A DNA stretch of 64,000 nucleotides from JAKQLP01 sp964562165 (GCA_964562165.1 CAZLRZ010000001.1:1-64000), one strand, 5' to 3'; shown: positions 40,849 to 49,537, counted from the first letter of the stretch. A program made the numbers and translations. Notes: generated by a model from the letters alone, not told the origin.

Positions 40849-40858
40849 TTTTAGTTAA

Positions 40859-41506
40859 TTAATCATTTTCAATATTATGTTTTTCGCCTGTAAAAACCCA
40901 GACTTTAATTCCGTGTTTTCCAGCATTAGGGACTGCAGCAGTTAGATAATAGTAATCAATATCTGCTCTTAATGTTTGTAATGGAACAGTTCCCCATTGG
41001 AACTTTTCAGTTCTTGCAATTTCAGCTCCTTTTATACGACCACTAACCCATACCCTAATACCTTTTACAAAATTTGAATTTTTAGCATTTTCAATTTCTC
41101 TTGATACTGCGTACTTTGGAACAATACGTCTTTCTAATTGAGCCTTAATTGTATCTGCAATTAATTTTGCAGATGCTTCAGGTCTCTTAATTTCAAAGAT
41201 CTTTAAGTCAACATCACCTTTAATCATTTTCTTTAATTCATTTTTCAAATCTTCAATTCCTGCACCACCTCTACCAATAACAATACCTGGTCTAGCAACT
41301 TTTATTTCAACCATAACCTTGTTCATTGATCTTTTAACTTTACATTCCTGGACTCCAGCATTCATCAATTTCTTATTCACAAATTCTCTAACTTTTAAAT
41401 CTTCAAGTAAATAATCAGCAAATTGAGCCTTAGATGCATACCAGACAGATGACCATCCTTTGTTTACACCTATTCTATATGCTGTTGGATTGACTTTATG
41501 TCCCAT
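40859..41506 (-). CDS. rpsC: 30S ribosomal protein S3 (uS3)
   Basis: 215 aa. M-G-H-K-V-N-P-T-A-Y-R-I-G, the KH domain with V-I-G-R-G-G-A-G-I-E (about 74-83), and the C-terminal domain with R-V-W-V-S-G-R-I-K-G-A-E-I-A-R-T-E and G-K-H-G-I-K-V-W. It forms part of the mRNA entry channel and helicase site. Confidence 0.98.
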   Translation of the reverse strand: MGHKVNPTAYRIGVNKGWSSVWYASKAQFADYLLEDLKVREFVNKKLMNAGVQECKVKRSMNKVMVEIKVARPGIVIGRGGAGIEDLKNELKKMIKGDVDLKIFEIKRPEASAKLIADTIKAQLERRIVPKYAVSREIENAKNSNFVKGIRVWVSGRIKGAEIARTEKFQWGTVPLQTLRADIDYYYLTAAVPNAGKHGIKVWVFTGEKHNIEND

Positions 41507-41512
41507 AGTTAA

Positions 41513-42001
41513 TTATTTAGATTCTTTCTTAATTTTAGATAATTTAGGTTTAACTTCTTTTTTTGTTGAAACGACTTCCTTTTCGACTTTTTTAGCTTTA
41601 ACTACTTTTTTCTCTTTAGAAACTTTGGTTTCAGATTTAACTTTTGAGACTTCATCAGTTTCTTTAAGATTTATTAAACCTATAACAATATGAGAGTTTC
41701 TCTTCATAATTGCTCTATATCTTCCTCTTGCTGCTGGTCTACCTCTTTTGAATATTTGAGCATCATTTACTAAAAGTTCTTTGATCAATAAATCATTTTT
41801 GTTCCAACCTTCATTATTTACTGCGTTTGCAACTGCAGATCGTAAATTCTTTAAAAGATCTTTTGCTGCTGTTTTATCAGTGAATTGTAGAATAGCTTCA
41901 GCCTGTTGTGGAGTTTTACCTCTTACTAAGTCTGCTACTAATCTGACTTTTCTTGCAGATATTAATGAGTTATTTAATTTTGCATATACTACTTTTTGCA
42001 T
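41513..42001 (-). CDS. rplV: 50S ribosomal protein L22 (uL22) with Lys-rich C-terminal tail
   Basis: 162 aa; typical L22 is about 110. The core has L-I-S-A-R-K-V-R-L-V-A-D-L-V-R-G-K and F-K-R-G-R-P-A-A-R-G-R-Y-R-A-I, which includes the beta-hairpin lining the exit tunnel. The last 50 residues are a Lys/Val/Glu-rich tail (K-V-S-K-E-K-K-V-V-K type), probably disordered and on the ribosome surface. Confidence 0.96.
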   Translation of the reverse strand: MQKVVYAKLNNSLISARKVRLVADLVRGKTPQQAEAILQFTDKTAAKDLLKNLRSAVANAVNNEGWNKNDLLIKELLVNDAQIFKRGRPAARGRYRAIMKRNSHIVIGLINLKETDEVSKVKSETKVSKEKKVVKAKKVEKEVVSTKKEVKPKLSKIKKESK

Positions 42002-42018
42002 TATGTTTAAATCTATTT

Positions 42019-42327
42019 TTAATCTTTAAGTACTCGACCCATTGTTCCTGTGCTCTTAGCGATTTTACCTTTCTTACTATGACCGGTGAATTTTCGGGTC
42101 AAAACGAATTCACCTAATTTATGACCTACCATTGATTCTGTAACAAATACTTTGAAAAATTCTTTACCATTATATACATCAAAGTTTATCCCAACCATTT
42201 CTGGTGAAATTGAAGAACCTCTTGCCCATGTTTTGATGGCTTTGTTGCTTCCTGTTGTTTTTGCTTTATTAACTTTTTCTAACAATTTCTGGTCTATGTA
42301 GGGACCTTTTTTTAGTGATCTAGACAT
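42019..42327 (-). CDS. rpsS: 30S ribosomal protein S19 (uS19)
   Basis: 102 aa. M-S-R-S-L-K-K-G-P-Y-I-D at the N-terminus and the signature H-K-L-G-E-F-V-L-T-R-K-F-T-G-H near residue 75. It forms a complex with S13 and contacts A-site tRNA. Order rplB-rpsS-rplV is standard. Confidence 0.98.
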   Translation of the reverse strand: MSRSLKKGPYIDQKLLEKVNKAKTTGSNKAIKTWARGSSISPEMVGINFDVYNGKEFFKVFVTESMVGHKLGEFVLTRKFTGHSKKGKIAKSTGTMGRVLKD

Positions 42328-42329
42328 GG

Positions 42330-43199
42330 TTATATAATAGTTTTATATGTTTTATGTTTTTTACCGCGCACATTTGAGCGTCGTTTAATTATGAACTTAT
42401 TAGTATTTGGTCTGTTTCTTGTGTTGACTCCAATTCTATTACCCCATCTATCTTTAGCTGGACCTCCTGGACCGTGTCTACCAGATTTACCTTGTCCATC
42501 TCCATGAGGATGCTTTCCTCCACTCATTGCTGTACCTCTAACTGTTGGTTTGATACCCATTTTTCTCTTTCTACCGGCTTTTCCAAATTTTTCATTCTTG
42601 TTTTCAAGATTGGAAAGTATTCCAATAGTTGCTAAACAGGTTTCTTTAATCAATCTGATTTCACCACTAGGCATTTTGACTTGAATATATCCTTTTTCAC
42701 CACCTTGAATTTGAGCGCCGACTCCGGCTGATCTGGCTAAGATTCCACCATTCCCAGGAATGAGTTCGATATTATGAACAAACATTGCTTGAGGAATGTT
42801 TTTTAAAGGTAATGTATTTCCAACTTTTACAGAAGCCTTATCACCACTCATCAATTCTTCTCCGACTTTTAAACCTAATGGAGCTAAGATATATCTTTTT
42901 TCTCCATCTGCATAACTTAAAAGAGCAATAAAACTTGTTCTATATGGATCATATTCAATACTCACTACTTTAGCAGGAATATTGAATTTTTCTCTTTTAA
43001 AGTCGATAACTCTATATGATCTTTTAACTCTTCCACCTTTATGTCTTACTGTTAGCTTACCATGAGTATTTCTACCTGCATTATACTTAATATATTTTAA
43101 CAACGATTTCTCTGGTTTTTTAGAAGTAACATCTTTGTTATCTACTAAAACAGTAAATCTTCGTGTTGGTGTTGTTGGTTTATAAATCTTTAAAGCCAT
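42330..43199 (-). CDS. rplB: 50S ribosomal protein L2 (uL2)
   Basis: 289 aa. G-R-N-T-H-G-K-L-T-V-R-H-K-G-G-G-like pattern near residue 40, and the signature V-R-G-T-A-M-S-G-G-K-H-P-H-G-D-G with the His needed in E. coli L2 for peptidyl transferase centre function. The basic end N-T-N-K-F-I-I-K-R-R is typical. It is a core, primary 23S-binding protein. Confidence 0.98.
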   Translation of the reverse strand: MALKIYKPTTPTRRFTVLVDNKDVTSKKPEKSLLKYIKYNAGRNTHGKLTVRHKGGRVKRSYRVIDFKREKFNIPAKVVSIEYDPYRTSFIALLSYADGEKRYILAPLGLKVGEELMSGDKASVKVGNTLPLKNIPQAMFVHNIELIPGNGGILARSAGVGAQIQGGEKGYIQVKMPSGEIRLIKETCLATIGILSNLENKNEKFGKAGRKRKMGIKPTVRGTAMSGGKHPHGDGQGKSGRHGPGGPAKDRWGNRIGVNTRNRPNTNKFIIKRRSNVRGKKHKTYKTII

Positions 43200-43204
43200 T
43201 ACAA

Positions 43205-43510
43205 TTATTTAATATCAAAAAGATTAATTTTATCTCCCTTTTTCAAGGTTACTATCGCTTTTTTAAAATCGCTTCGTCTGCCTAATGTTCGTTTTTTACC
43301 AAATCTCACTATTTTACCACTATTTACTATGGTTTGGATACCTTCTACCTTAACGGAAAAGGTTTTTTCTATATATTTTGCCAATTCAATTTTATTACTA
43401 GCGTTTTCTACAATAAATGTATATTTGTTGTATAAATCAATTGCCTTTAAAGATTTTTCACTTATTAAAGGTCTTACAATTAATTTGTTAATTTTAGTTA
43501 CGCTTTCCAT
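43205..43510 (-). CDS. rplW: 50S ribosomal protein L23 (uL23)
   Basis: 101 aa. P-L-I-S-E-K-S-L near the N-terminus, Y-T-F-I-V-E-N-A-S-N-K-I-E-L-A-K-Y-I-E, and the loop G-K-I-V-R-F-G-K-K-R-T-L-G-R-R-S-D-F-K-K. It lies at the exit tunnel, where trigger factor and SRP dock. It overlaps the rplD stop by 1 nt. Confidence 0.97.
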   Translation of the reverse strand: MESVTKINKLIVRPLISEKSLKAIDLYNKYTFIVENASNKIELAKYIEKTFSVKVEGIQTIVNSGKIVRFGKKRTLGRRSDFKKAIVTLKKGDKINLFDIK

Positions 43511-44217
43511 TATTTGGTTGATTTAACTGTTTTTGGTTTAACTTCTTTTTTAACTGTTTCTTTCTTTACGGTTTCTTTCTTTACTGCTTTTTTTGTTCCC
43601 CAGAAGTTATAGATAGATTCTAGTGAAGATTCTAAAATAACTACTTTAGCTGCATTCAAAATATCATAATAGTTTACTGAATTTACGACTTCTAAGTTCA
43701 AAGTTTCAATGTTATGAGCAGAGTTTACTAAGAATTGATCTGCATCTTTTTGAATCATTAATACTTTTTCATCTTTTAATTTACCTAGAATCTTTAATAG
43801 ATCTTGTGTTTTAGCTGAATCGAATTTCAAATCTTGAAATACAACTACATTACCTGCTTTTGCTTGCATTGATAAACTTGATACCATTGCAATTTTTCGC
43901 ATCTTTTTGTTTAAAGTCTTTTTATAATTGATTTCATTTGTTGGACCGTATGTAACTCCGCCACCTTTCCAGATAGGAGATCTACTTGAACCGGCTCTTG
44001 CTTTACCTGTACCTTTTTGTTTCCATGGTTTTTTACCACCACCGCTAACTTCTCCTCTGTTTTTTGTATGAGCATTACTTTGTCTTCGATTAGCTAAATA
44101 GGTTCTAACTGCTTGAGCAAGTAAAACCTTGTTAATTTTTGCATCAAAGACTTCATCTCTAACTTCTAATTTAGATTTGATTTCTTTACCTTTGTTATCA
44201 AAATATTCTACTAACAT
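43510..44217 (-). CDS. rplD: 50S ribosomal protein L4 (uL4) with KKETVKKE-type tail
   Basis: 235 aa; the family is about 200-210. N-H-T-K-N-R-G-like A-H-T-K-N-R-G-E-V-S-G-G-G-K-K-P-W-K-Q-K-G-T-G-K-A-R-A-G-S-S-R-S-P is the tunnel-loop signature (about 48-80). The last 25 residues repeat K-K-E-T-V and are Lys-rich. L4 is a core 50S protein and in E. coli an autoregulator of the S10 operon. Confidence 0.97.
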   Translation of the reverse strand: MLVEYFDNKGKEIKSKLEVRDEVFDAKINKVLLAQAVRTYLANRRQSNAHTKNRGEVSGGGKKPWKQKGTGKARAGSSRSPIWKGGGVTYGPTNEINYKKTLNKKMRKIAMVSSLSMQAKAGNVVVFQDLKFDSAKTQDLLKILGKLKDEKVLMIQKDADQFLVNSAHNIETLNLEVVNSVNYYDILNAAKVVILESSLESIYNFWGTKKAVKKETVKKETVKKEVKPKTVKSTK

Positions 44218-44825
44218 TATTTGTTTCCTGTAATAATAACTAATGATTCTTTATTTCCTGGAACTGCGCCTTTTAAGGCTAATAAATTGTTTTCTTTATC
44301 AATATTAATAATTCTCAAATTCTTTGTTGTCTTAGTATCTGAACCCATTCTTCCACCCATTTTGTGACCTTTGAAAACTCTACCTGGGGTTGTTCTCATA
44401 CCGATTGATCCAGTATGTCTTTGTCTATCAGACTGTCCGTGAGTTCTATTACCACCGTGGAATCCCCATCTCTTAACTACTCCTTGAAAACCCTTACCTT
44501 TTGTTTCTCCGGTTACGTTTACTTTTTTGATTGATTCAAAAATTTCGACAGTAACTTTATCTTTAATGTTTAATTCAAGATCAATTTCAGCTTCTACTGC
44601 ATATTGTGGCACATATCCTAGTTCTTTGAATTTACCGAGTTCTGCTTTAGTAGGATTTTTCTTTTTACCAATACCTAAAACATAAGCAGTATATCCATCT
44701 TTTTCGGCTGTTTTTTTATGTGCAACAATTACATCAGAAGAATCAATGAAGGTTACTGGTACTACAGTTCCATCTTCCTGAAAAATCTGTGACATATTCT
44801 TTTTTATACCAATCAAAGTTTTCAT
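44217..44825 (-). CDS. rplC: 50S ribosomal protein L3 (uL3)
   Basis: 202 aa. M-S-Q-I-F-Q-E-D-G near the N-terminus and the signature F-Q-G-V-V-K-R-W-G-F-H-G-G-N-R-T-H-G with T-G-S-I-G-M-R-T-T-P-G-R-V-F-K-G-H-K-M in the centre. Its extended loop reaches the peptidyl transferase centre. It follows rpsJ by 19 nt and overlaps rplD by one base. Confidence 0.98.
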   Translation of the reverse strand: MKTLIGIKKNMSQIFQEDGTVVPVTFIDSSDVIVAHKKTAEKDGYTAYVLGIGKKKNPTKAELGKFKELGYVPQYAVEAEIDLELNIKDKVTVEIFESIKKVNVTGETKGKGFQGVVKRWGFHGGNRTHGQSDRQRHTGSIGMRTTPGRVFKGHKMGGRMGSDTKTTKNLRIINIDKENNLLALKGAVPGNKESLVIITGNK

Positions 44826-44844
44826 TTTAGTTTATTGTTTCTTA

Positions 44845-45144
44845 CTATTTAATTTCGATTCCGACTCCGGCAGCGAGTTGTAAATGAGTTAATGAATCTA
44901 TCGTTTTGCTTGTTGGTTCGACAATATCAATTAATCTTTTATGTGTATGGATCTTAAAGTGTTCTTTAGATTTTGCGTCTACATGGGGAGATTTTAATGT
45001 GACATATTTTCTCTTTTTTGTTGGAAGAGGAATAGGTCCAAAAGTTTTAGCTCCTGTTCGAACAGCAGTTTCTAAAATCTGCAAGGCTGCTTTATCAACA
45101 ACTTTTGCATCGTAACCTTTTATTTTAATCCTTATTTTTTGCAT
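44845..45144 (-). CDS. rpsJ: 30S ribosomal protein S10 (uS10)
   Basis: 99 aa. I-R-I-K-I-K-G-Y-D, G-P-I-P-L-P-T-K-K-R-K-Y-V-T-L-K-S-P-H-V-D-A-K-S-K-E-H-F motif region, and T-H-K-R-L-I-D-I-V-E. It binds 30S head and, in NusB/NusG complexes, transcription antitermination. It is the first gene of the S10 cluster, preceded by a 12-bp stem-loop. Confidence 0.97.
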   Translation of the reverse strand: MQKIRIKIKGYDAKVVDKAALQILETAVRTGAKTFGPIPLPTKKRKYVTLKSPHVDAKSKEHFKIHTHKRLIDIVEPTSKTIDSLTHLQLAAGVGIEIK

Positions 45145-45161
45145 AAAAGTAAAGTTTAAAA

Positions 45162-45190
45162 TTGAGGAGCTTGATTTCCAAGCTCCTCAA
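45162..45190 (-). terminator. 12-bp stem-loop between tuf and rpsJ (partial terminator or processing site)
   Basis: TTGAGGAGCTTG pairs with its perfect complement across a 5-base loop, starting 11 bases after the tuf stop. The minus-strand downstream sequence is TTTTAAACTTTACTTTT, a broken T-tract. The rpsJ ATG is only 17 bases further, so it could attenuate or process the message rather than fully end it. Confidence 0.7.
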
Positions 45191-45201
45191 CATCATTTTA
45201 A

Positions 45202-46398
45202 TTATTTTATAAGTTTAGTTACAATACCTGCACCAACTGTTCTTCCACCTTCTCTAATTGCAAGGGACATCTTTTCTTCAACTGCAGCAGGTTTGTTCAA
45301 TTTAACAATGAATGTTGCATGATCACCTGGCATTACCATTTCAACTCCTTCTTTTAATGTAACTTCACCTGTAATATCAGCTGTATTTACATAGAATTGT
45401 GGTTTGTATCCACTTACGAAAGCTGTATGTCTACCACCTTCTTCTTTGGATAATACGTATGCTTCAATTTCAAATTCTGTATGAGGTTTGATTGAGCCTT
45501 TTGCAGCTAATACTTGACCTCTTTGAATTTCTTCTCTTTTAATACCTCTTAAAAGAATACCAACATTGTCTCCAGCTTGACCGAATTCTAATTGTTTGTT
45601 GAACATTTCAACTCCGGTTACTGTTACTTTTTTGACATCATCCATTAAACCGATTTGGTCTAATTCTTCACCAACTTTAACTTTACCTCTTTCGATTCTA
45701 CCTGTAGCGACTGTTCCTCTACCTTCGATAGAGAAGACATCTTCGACTGACATTAAGAAAGGTTTGTCTAGTTCTCTTACTGGTTCTGGAATATCTTTGT
45801 CTAATGCAGCCATTAATTCATCCATTGCTCTTTCGCCATCTGGATCGCCATTTAGACCTTTTAATGCGCTACCTCTTACGATAGTAATTTTATCACCATC
45901 GTATTCGTATTTCTTTAGTAATTCTCTAATTTCATCTTCGACCAACATTAACAATTCTTCGTCCATGTCATCGTCAAACATATTTAGGAAGACTACGAAA
46001 TGTTCTACTCCGACTTGTCTAGCTAAAATGATATGTTCTTTTGTTTGAGGCATTGGACCATCAGATGCAGAAACTACGAGAATTGCTCCATCCATTTGGG
46101 CTGCTCCGGTAATCATGTTCTTGATGTAATCTTTATGCCCTGGACAGTCGATATGAGCGTAATGTCTTTTTTCTGACTCATATTCTACATGTGATGTAGC
46201 AACTGTTACGATTTTGGTTTTGTCTCTAACGACTCCACCTTTTGCAATTTCATTATATCCTTTTTCAGAAGCCATTCTGCCTTTTCTTGTTGCGTGAGCA
46301 ATTAGAGCTGCAGTTAAGGTTGTTTTACCATGATCAATATGACCTAATGTTCCGACATTGACATGGGGTTTTGTCCTTTCAAAAACTTTATTAGCCAT
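45202..46398 (-). CDS. tuf: Elongation factor Tu
   Basis: 398 aa. G1 loop G-H-I-D-H-G-K-T-T-L, switch region G-I-T-I-equivalent altered but D-C-P-G-H-K-D-Y intact; domain 2 and 3 follow (G-R-I-E-R-G-K, E-M-V-M-P-G-D-H-A-T-F). Where most EF-Tu have N-K-x-D, the sequence reads L-N-M-F-D-D-D, with Met replacing Lys in the guanine-specificity motif. It delivers aminoacyl-tRNA to the ribosome. It has its own promoter and is followed by a stem-loop. Confidence 0.98.
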   Translation of the reverse strand: MANKVFERTKPHVNVGTLGHIDHGKTTLTAALIAHATRKGRMASEKGYNEIAKGGVVRDKTKIVTVATSHVEYESEKRHYAHIDCPGHKDYIKNMITGAAQMDGAILVVSASDGPMPQTKEHIILARQVGVEHFVVFLNMFDDDMDEELLMLVEDEIRELLKKYEYDGDKITIVRGSALKGLNGDPDGERAMDELMAALDKDIPEPVRELDKPFLMSVEDVFSIEGRGTVATGRIERGKVKVGEELDQIGLMDDVKKVTVTGVEMFNKQLEFGQAGDNVGILLRGIKREEIQRGQVLAAKGSIKPHTEFEIEAYVLSKEEGGRHTAFVSGYKPQFYVNTADITGEVTLKEGVEMVMPGDHATFIVKLNKPAAVEEKMSLAIREGGRTVGAGIVTKLIK

Positions 46399-46465
46399 TT
46401 TTAGTATTTAATAAATAAATGTAATTAAATAAATAAAGACAAGAATTGCCTTAAATCCAGCTTAG

Positions 46466-46494
46466 TTTATAACAAATTTAGATAAAATGTGCAA
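46466..46494 (-). promoter_or_regulatory. tuf promoter
   Basis: Minus strand TTGCAC (46489-46494), 17 bp, then TGTTATAAA whose TATAAA is 46466-46471 (extended -10). Start near 46459 gives a leader of about 60 nt. It lies in the 127-bp fusA-tuf gap. Confidence 0.7.
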
Positions 46495-46525
46495 TACATT
46501 TTTGAACTTTTCGTTCTATTTTTTG

Positions 46526-48667
46526 CTATTTTATTCCCAAAACTTGATTAACTAAGCCCTCAGGCACTTTTTCATAGTGACTAAATTCCATATAACTATT
46601 TGCTCTACCTTTTGTCATTGATCTCAATGAGTTTACCCAACCGAACATATTACCAATAGGTACGTAGGCTGTTATTTCCTGCATTTTACCTTTTGGATTC
46701 ATTGACTTAATAATACCTCTTTTTGAGGATAAGGCTCCGGTGACATCTCCTGCGTATTCGTCTGGAGTGACAACTGGAACTTTCATAATTGGTTCTAAGA
46801 GGATTGGTTTAGCCAACTTCATAGCTGCCTTAAACCCTTTAGATCCGCAAACTCTAAATGTATCTGTATTTGAGTCAACGTCATGATATGAACCGTCAAC
46901 AAGTCTAACTTTAACATCGACAACTGGGAAACCGCCTAAAACACCATTTGGTAATGATTCTTGGATTCCTTTATCAACTGAAGGGATAAATTCTTTTGGA
47001 ACTGATCCTCCTTTGATTTCGTTAACAAATTCATATCCTTTTCCTCGTTCTTGAGGCTCTAGAATGATTTCAATGTCTGCAAATTGTCCTGCACCACCCG
47101 TTTGCTTTTTAAGGATCTCTCTATGGCTAACTGCTGAAGAGATTGTTTCTTTGTATGCAACCTGTGGCATACCTGCTGTTACTTCGATTCCGTATGTTCT
47201 CTTTAGAATGTCCATTTTAATATCAAGATGCAATTCTCCCATTCCTGAGATAATTGTTTGACCGGTTTCAATATCTGTTTTTGCATTAAAGGTTGGATCT
47301 TCCTGCATTAATTTATGTAGGGCTTCTCCAAGTTTTTCCTGATCAGATTTTGTTTTAGGCTCGATTGCGAGACTGACAACTGGATCTGGGAAATCAATAC
47401 TTTCTAAAACGACATTTTGATTATCACCACAAATTGTATTTCCTGTATAGGATTCTTTAAATCCTACAACTCCAACGATATCCCCAGCTCTAGCCTGTGT
47501 AATATCTTCTGAGTGGTTAGCATGCATTAAAAGCAATCTACCAACTCTTTCTCGTTTTTCTTTTGTACTATTATTAATGAATGAGCCAGAAGATAATGTT
47601 CCGGAATAAACTCTAACGAACATTAATTGCCCGATATGTGGATCAACTGAAATTTTGAAAACTAAACCAACGAATGGTTCGGTTACTTTTGCATCATATA
47701 CAAATTTTTCTTCGGTTTCTGTGTTTGTTCCAACGATCTTTCCAACATATTCTTCTTTTTCACCGGTTTCTTTGTTTTCGAAAATGTATCTTTTTTGATA
47801 TGGGGAAGGTAGGTATCTACAGACATTATCAAGAAGTATCTTTGTATCGGCCATTCTTGAATCTCCACCCATTACTGGGAAAATCTTACTGGATAATGTT
47901 GATATTCTAAGTGCTGTATAGAGTTCGTTTAATTCTAAAACACCATCATTTAAATATTTTTCCATCAAAACATCATCCGATTCTGCTAACTTTTCTACTA
48001 AAACAGAATGAAGTTCATCACATCTATCTTTAATATTAGCTGGGATTTCGGTTTCTTTGAATTCGTGTTTTTCTTCATCAGCATATTCATATGCTTTCAT
48101 TGTTACTAGATCTACAAATCCTCTAAGCTCGTGTTCTTTACCAATTGGATAAGTAATAGCTACAGCATTTGAAGACAATTCATCCTGAATTGATTTCAAA
48201 CTCATTTCGAAATCGCCACCGATTAGGTTTAATTTATTAATAAAACAAATTCTAGGAACTATATATTTATCTGCTTGACCCCAAACCTTGCTGGATTGTG
48301 GTTCTACTCCCATTTTTCCGTCAAAGACAACGACTGCTCCGTCGAGGACTCTAAGAGATCGTTCAACTTCTGCAGTGAAATCTACATGCCCTGGTGTATC
48401 GATAATATTAATTCTATGTAAAATATTATCTAGAGTCCAAAAACAAGTAGTTGCAGCGGAAGTGATAGTAATACCTCTTTCTCGCTCTTGCAGCATAAAA
48501 TCCATATCGGCAGCACCATCATGTGTTTCTCCGACTTTATGTTTTTTCCCTGTAAAGAAAAGGATTCTTTCTGTAGTAGTGGTTTTACCGGCATCTACAT
48601 GAGCGATAATACCAATGTTTCTGTAGTTTTGCAGATCTTTTACTGCTGAGTAATCAATTTTGGCCAT
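46526..48667 (-). CDS. fusA: Elongation factor G
   Basis: 713 aa. G1 A-H-V-D-A-G-K-T-T-T-T-E-R, switch II D-T-P-G-H-V-D-F, N-K-L-N (variant of N-K-x-D), then domains II-V with the C-terminal A-E-V-P-L-like M-F-G-W-V-N-S-L-R-S-M-T-K-G-R. It catalyses translocation. rpsL and rpsG, normally upstream, are absent here, so the str operon is split. Upstream promoter candidate: TTGATT, 17 bp, GATAAT near 48690-48720. Confidence 0.97.
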   Translation of the reverse strand: MAKIDYSAVKDLQNYRNIGIIAHVDAGKTTTTERILFFTGKKHKVGETHDGAADMDFMLQERERGITITSAATTCFWTLDNILHRINIIDTPGHVDFTAEVERSLRVLDGAVVVFDGKMGVEPQSSKVWGQADKYIVPRICFINKLNLIGGDFEMSLKSIQDELSSNAVAITYPIGKEHELRGFVDLVTMKAYEYADEEKHEFKETEIPANIKDRCDELHSVLVEKLAESDDVLMEKYLNDGVLELNELYTALRISTLSSKIFPVMGGDSRMADTKILLDNVCRYLPSPYQKRYIFENKETGEKEEYVGKIVGTNTETEEKFVYDAKVTEPFVGLVFKISVDPHIGQLMFVRVYSGTLSSGSFINNSTKEKRERVGRLLLMHANHSEDITQARAGDIVGVVGFKESYTGNTICGDNQNVVLESIDFPDPVVSLAIEPKTKSDQEKLGEALHKLMQEDPTFNAKTDIETGQTIISGMGELHLDIKMDILKRTYGIEVTAGMPQVAYKETISSAVSHREILKKQTGGAGQFADIEIILEPQERGKGYEFVNEIKGGSVPKEFIPSVDKGIQESLPNGVLGGFPVVDVKVRLVDGSYHDVDSNTDTFRVCGSKGFKAAMKLAKPILLEPIMKVPVVTPDEYAGDVTGALSSKRGIIKSMNPKGKMQEITAYVPIGNMFGWVNSLRSMTKGRANSYMEFSHYEKVPEGLVNQVLGIK

Positions 48668-48793
48668 AGAATTAATAATAAAAAAATTCGAAAAATGATT
48701 ATCTAACTATTATGGGAAAAAATCAATATCTAATAATGCCCAATCTAGTGGATATCTCCAATGATAAATGATATCTGGATAAAAGTAAAGTCG

Positions 48794-49537
48794 TTAGGGT
48801 TTTTTCTTTAAAACAAAATATCTATTACTTTTAGAATCGCGTCCATCCGCTGCAAATGCGTGGATTTGTTCATAGTTGGTTTGTGAAAGAAGTTCATTGA
48901 TTTCAGTTTCCGTATAGTAATGAGCAAAGCGATAAGCCCGTTTACCTTCGCGCCAATCTAATAGGTAGTCATTTTTATCAATTAGAGAATCGGTAAAATC
49001 CAGTTCCTTTGCTATTTCGTTTTTATTAACACGTTCTTCGTATTTCTTGCCGGGGAAATCCCATACACTAAAGCAAAATAGACCTTCCTCACTTAATAAA
49101 CTATTGGCTATATTAAACAATTCAACTCTTTTTTGGGTAGAGGGCACGTGATGCATAAAGCCGAACATTACGATTAGATCGAACTTTCCGAAATTGTTGA
49201 TATTAGAAAGTTCAGCAGAATTCATTAAATCGAGTTTTAAAAACTTTACCTTTTGACTTTTATATTTCTTTTTAGCCTCTTCAAGCAAAAAATCGTCGGC
49301 GTCAATTCCTAGGTAATTGAAGTCCTCGGAATGTTTTTTAAGGGATTCTACAAATCTCCCATTGCCACAGGCGAGATCTAATACACTATATATATTGTAT
49401 CCGTTTTCTGAAATGTATTTTAATAGGACTTCCCAACCTGACCAAGTGTAATTTCGTGATTTTGAAAATGTGCTGCTAGTGATCTTGTAGAAATCTTTAT
49501 TTAGTTCAATGATTTTATTTTCGGATTCTTTATTCAT
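48794..49537 (-). CDS. Class I SAM methyltransferase, Trm9/ALKBH8-like
   Basis: 247 aa. The N-terminal Y-K-I-T-S-S-T-F-S-K-S-R-N-Y-T-W resembles the F-S-x-T-R-x-x-x-W start of Trm9/ALKBH8 tRNA methyltransferases. The SAM motif is V-L-D-L-A-C-G-N-G-R-F (about 48-58) with G-I-D-A motif II and M-F-G-F-M-H-H-V-P, then F-A-H-Y-Y-T-E-T-E. Trm9 converts the cm5U34 made by Elp3 to mcm5U. Elp3 is encoded 3 kb away on the divergent side, which favours this call. It overlaps the ABC permease by 8 nt; a different SAM-dependent substrate cannot be excluded. Confidence 0.7.
   Translation of the reverse strand: MNKESENKIIELNKDFYKITSSTFSKSRNYTWSGWEVLLKYISENGYNIYSVLDLACGNGRFVESLKKHSEDFNYLGIDADDFLLEEAKKKYKSQKVKFLKLDLMNSAELSNINNFGKFDLIVMFGFMHHVPSTQKRVELFNIANSLLSEEGLFCFSVWDFPGKKYEERVNKNEIAKELDFTDSLIDKNDYLLDWREGKRAYRFAHYYTETEINELLSQTNYEQIHAFAADGRDSKSNRYFVLKKKP

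Noticed and set aside
45596..46048. 150-residue + strand frame antisense to tuf
   Set aside because: It is a typical long antisense shadow of the highly conserved EF-Tu gene.
48720..48790. Possible hairpin with two GATATC sites between the methyltransferase gene and fusA
   Set aside because: The palindromes are short and not followed by a T-tract, so neither a terminator nor an operator can be supported.
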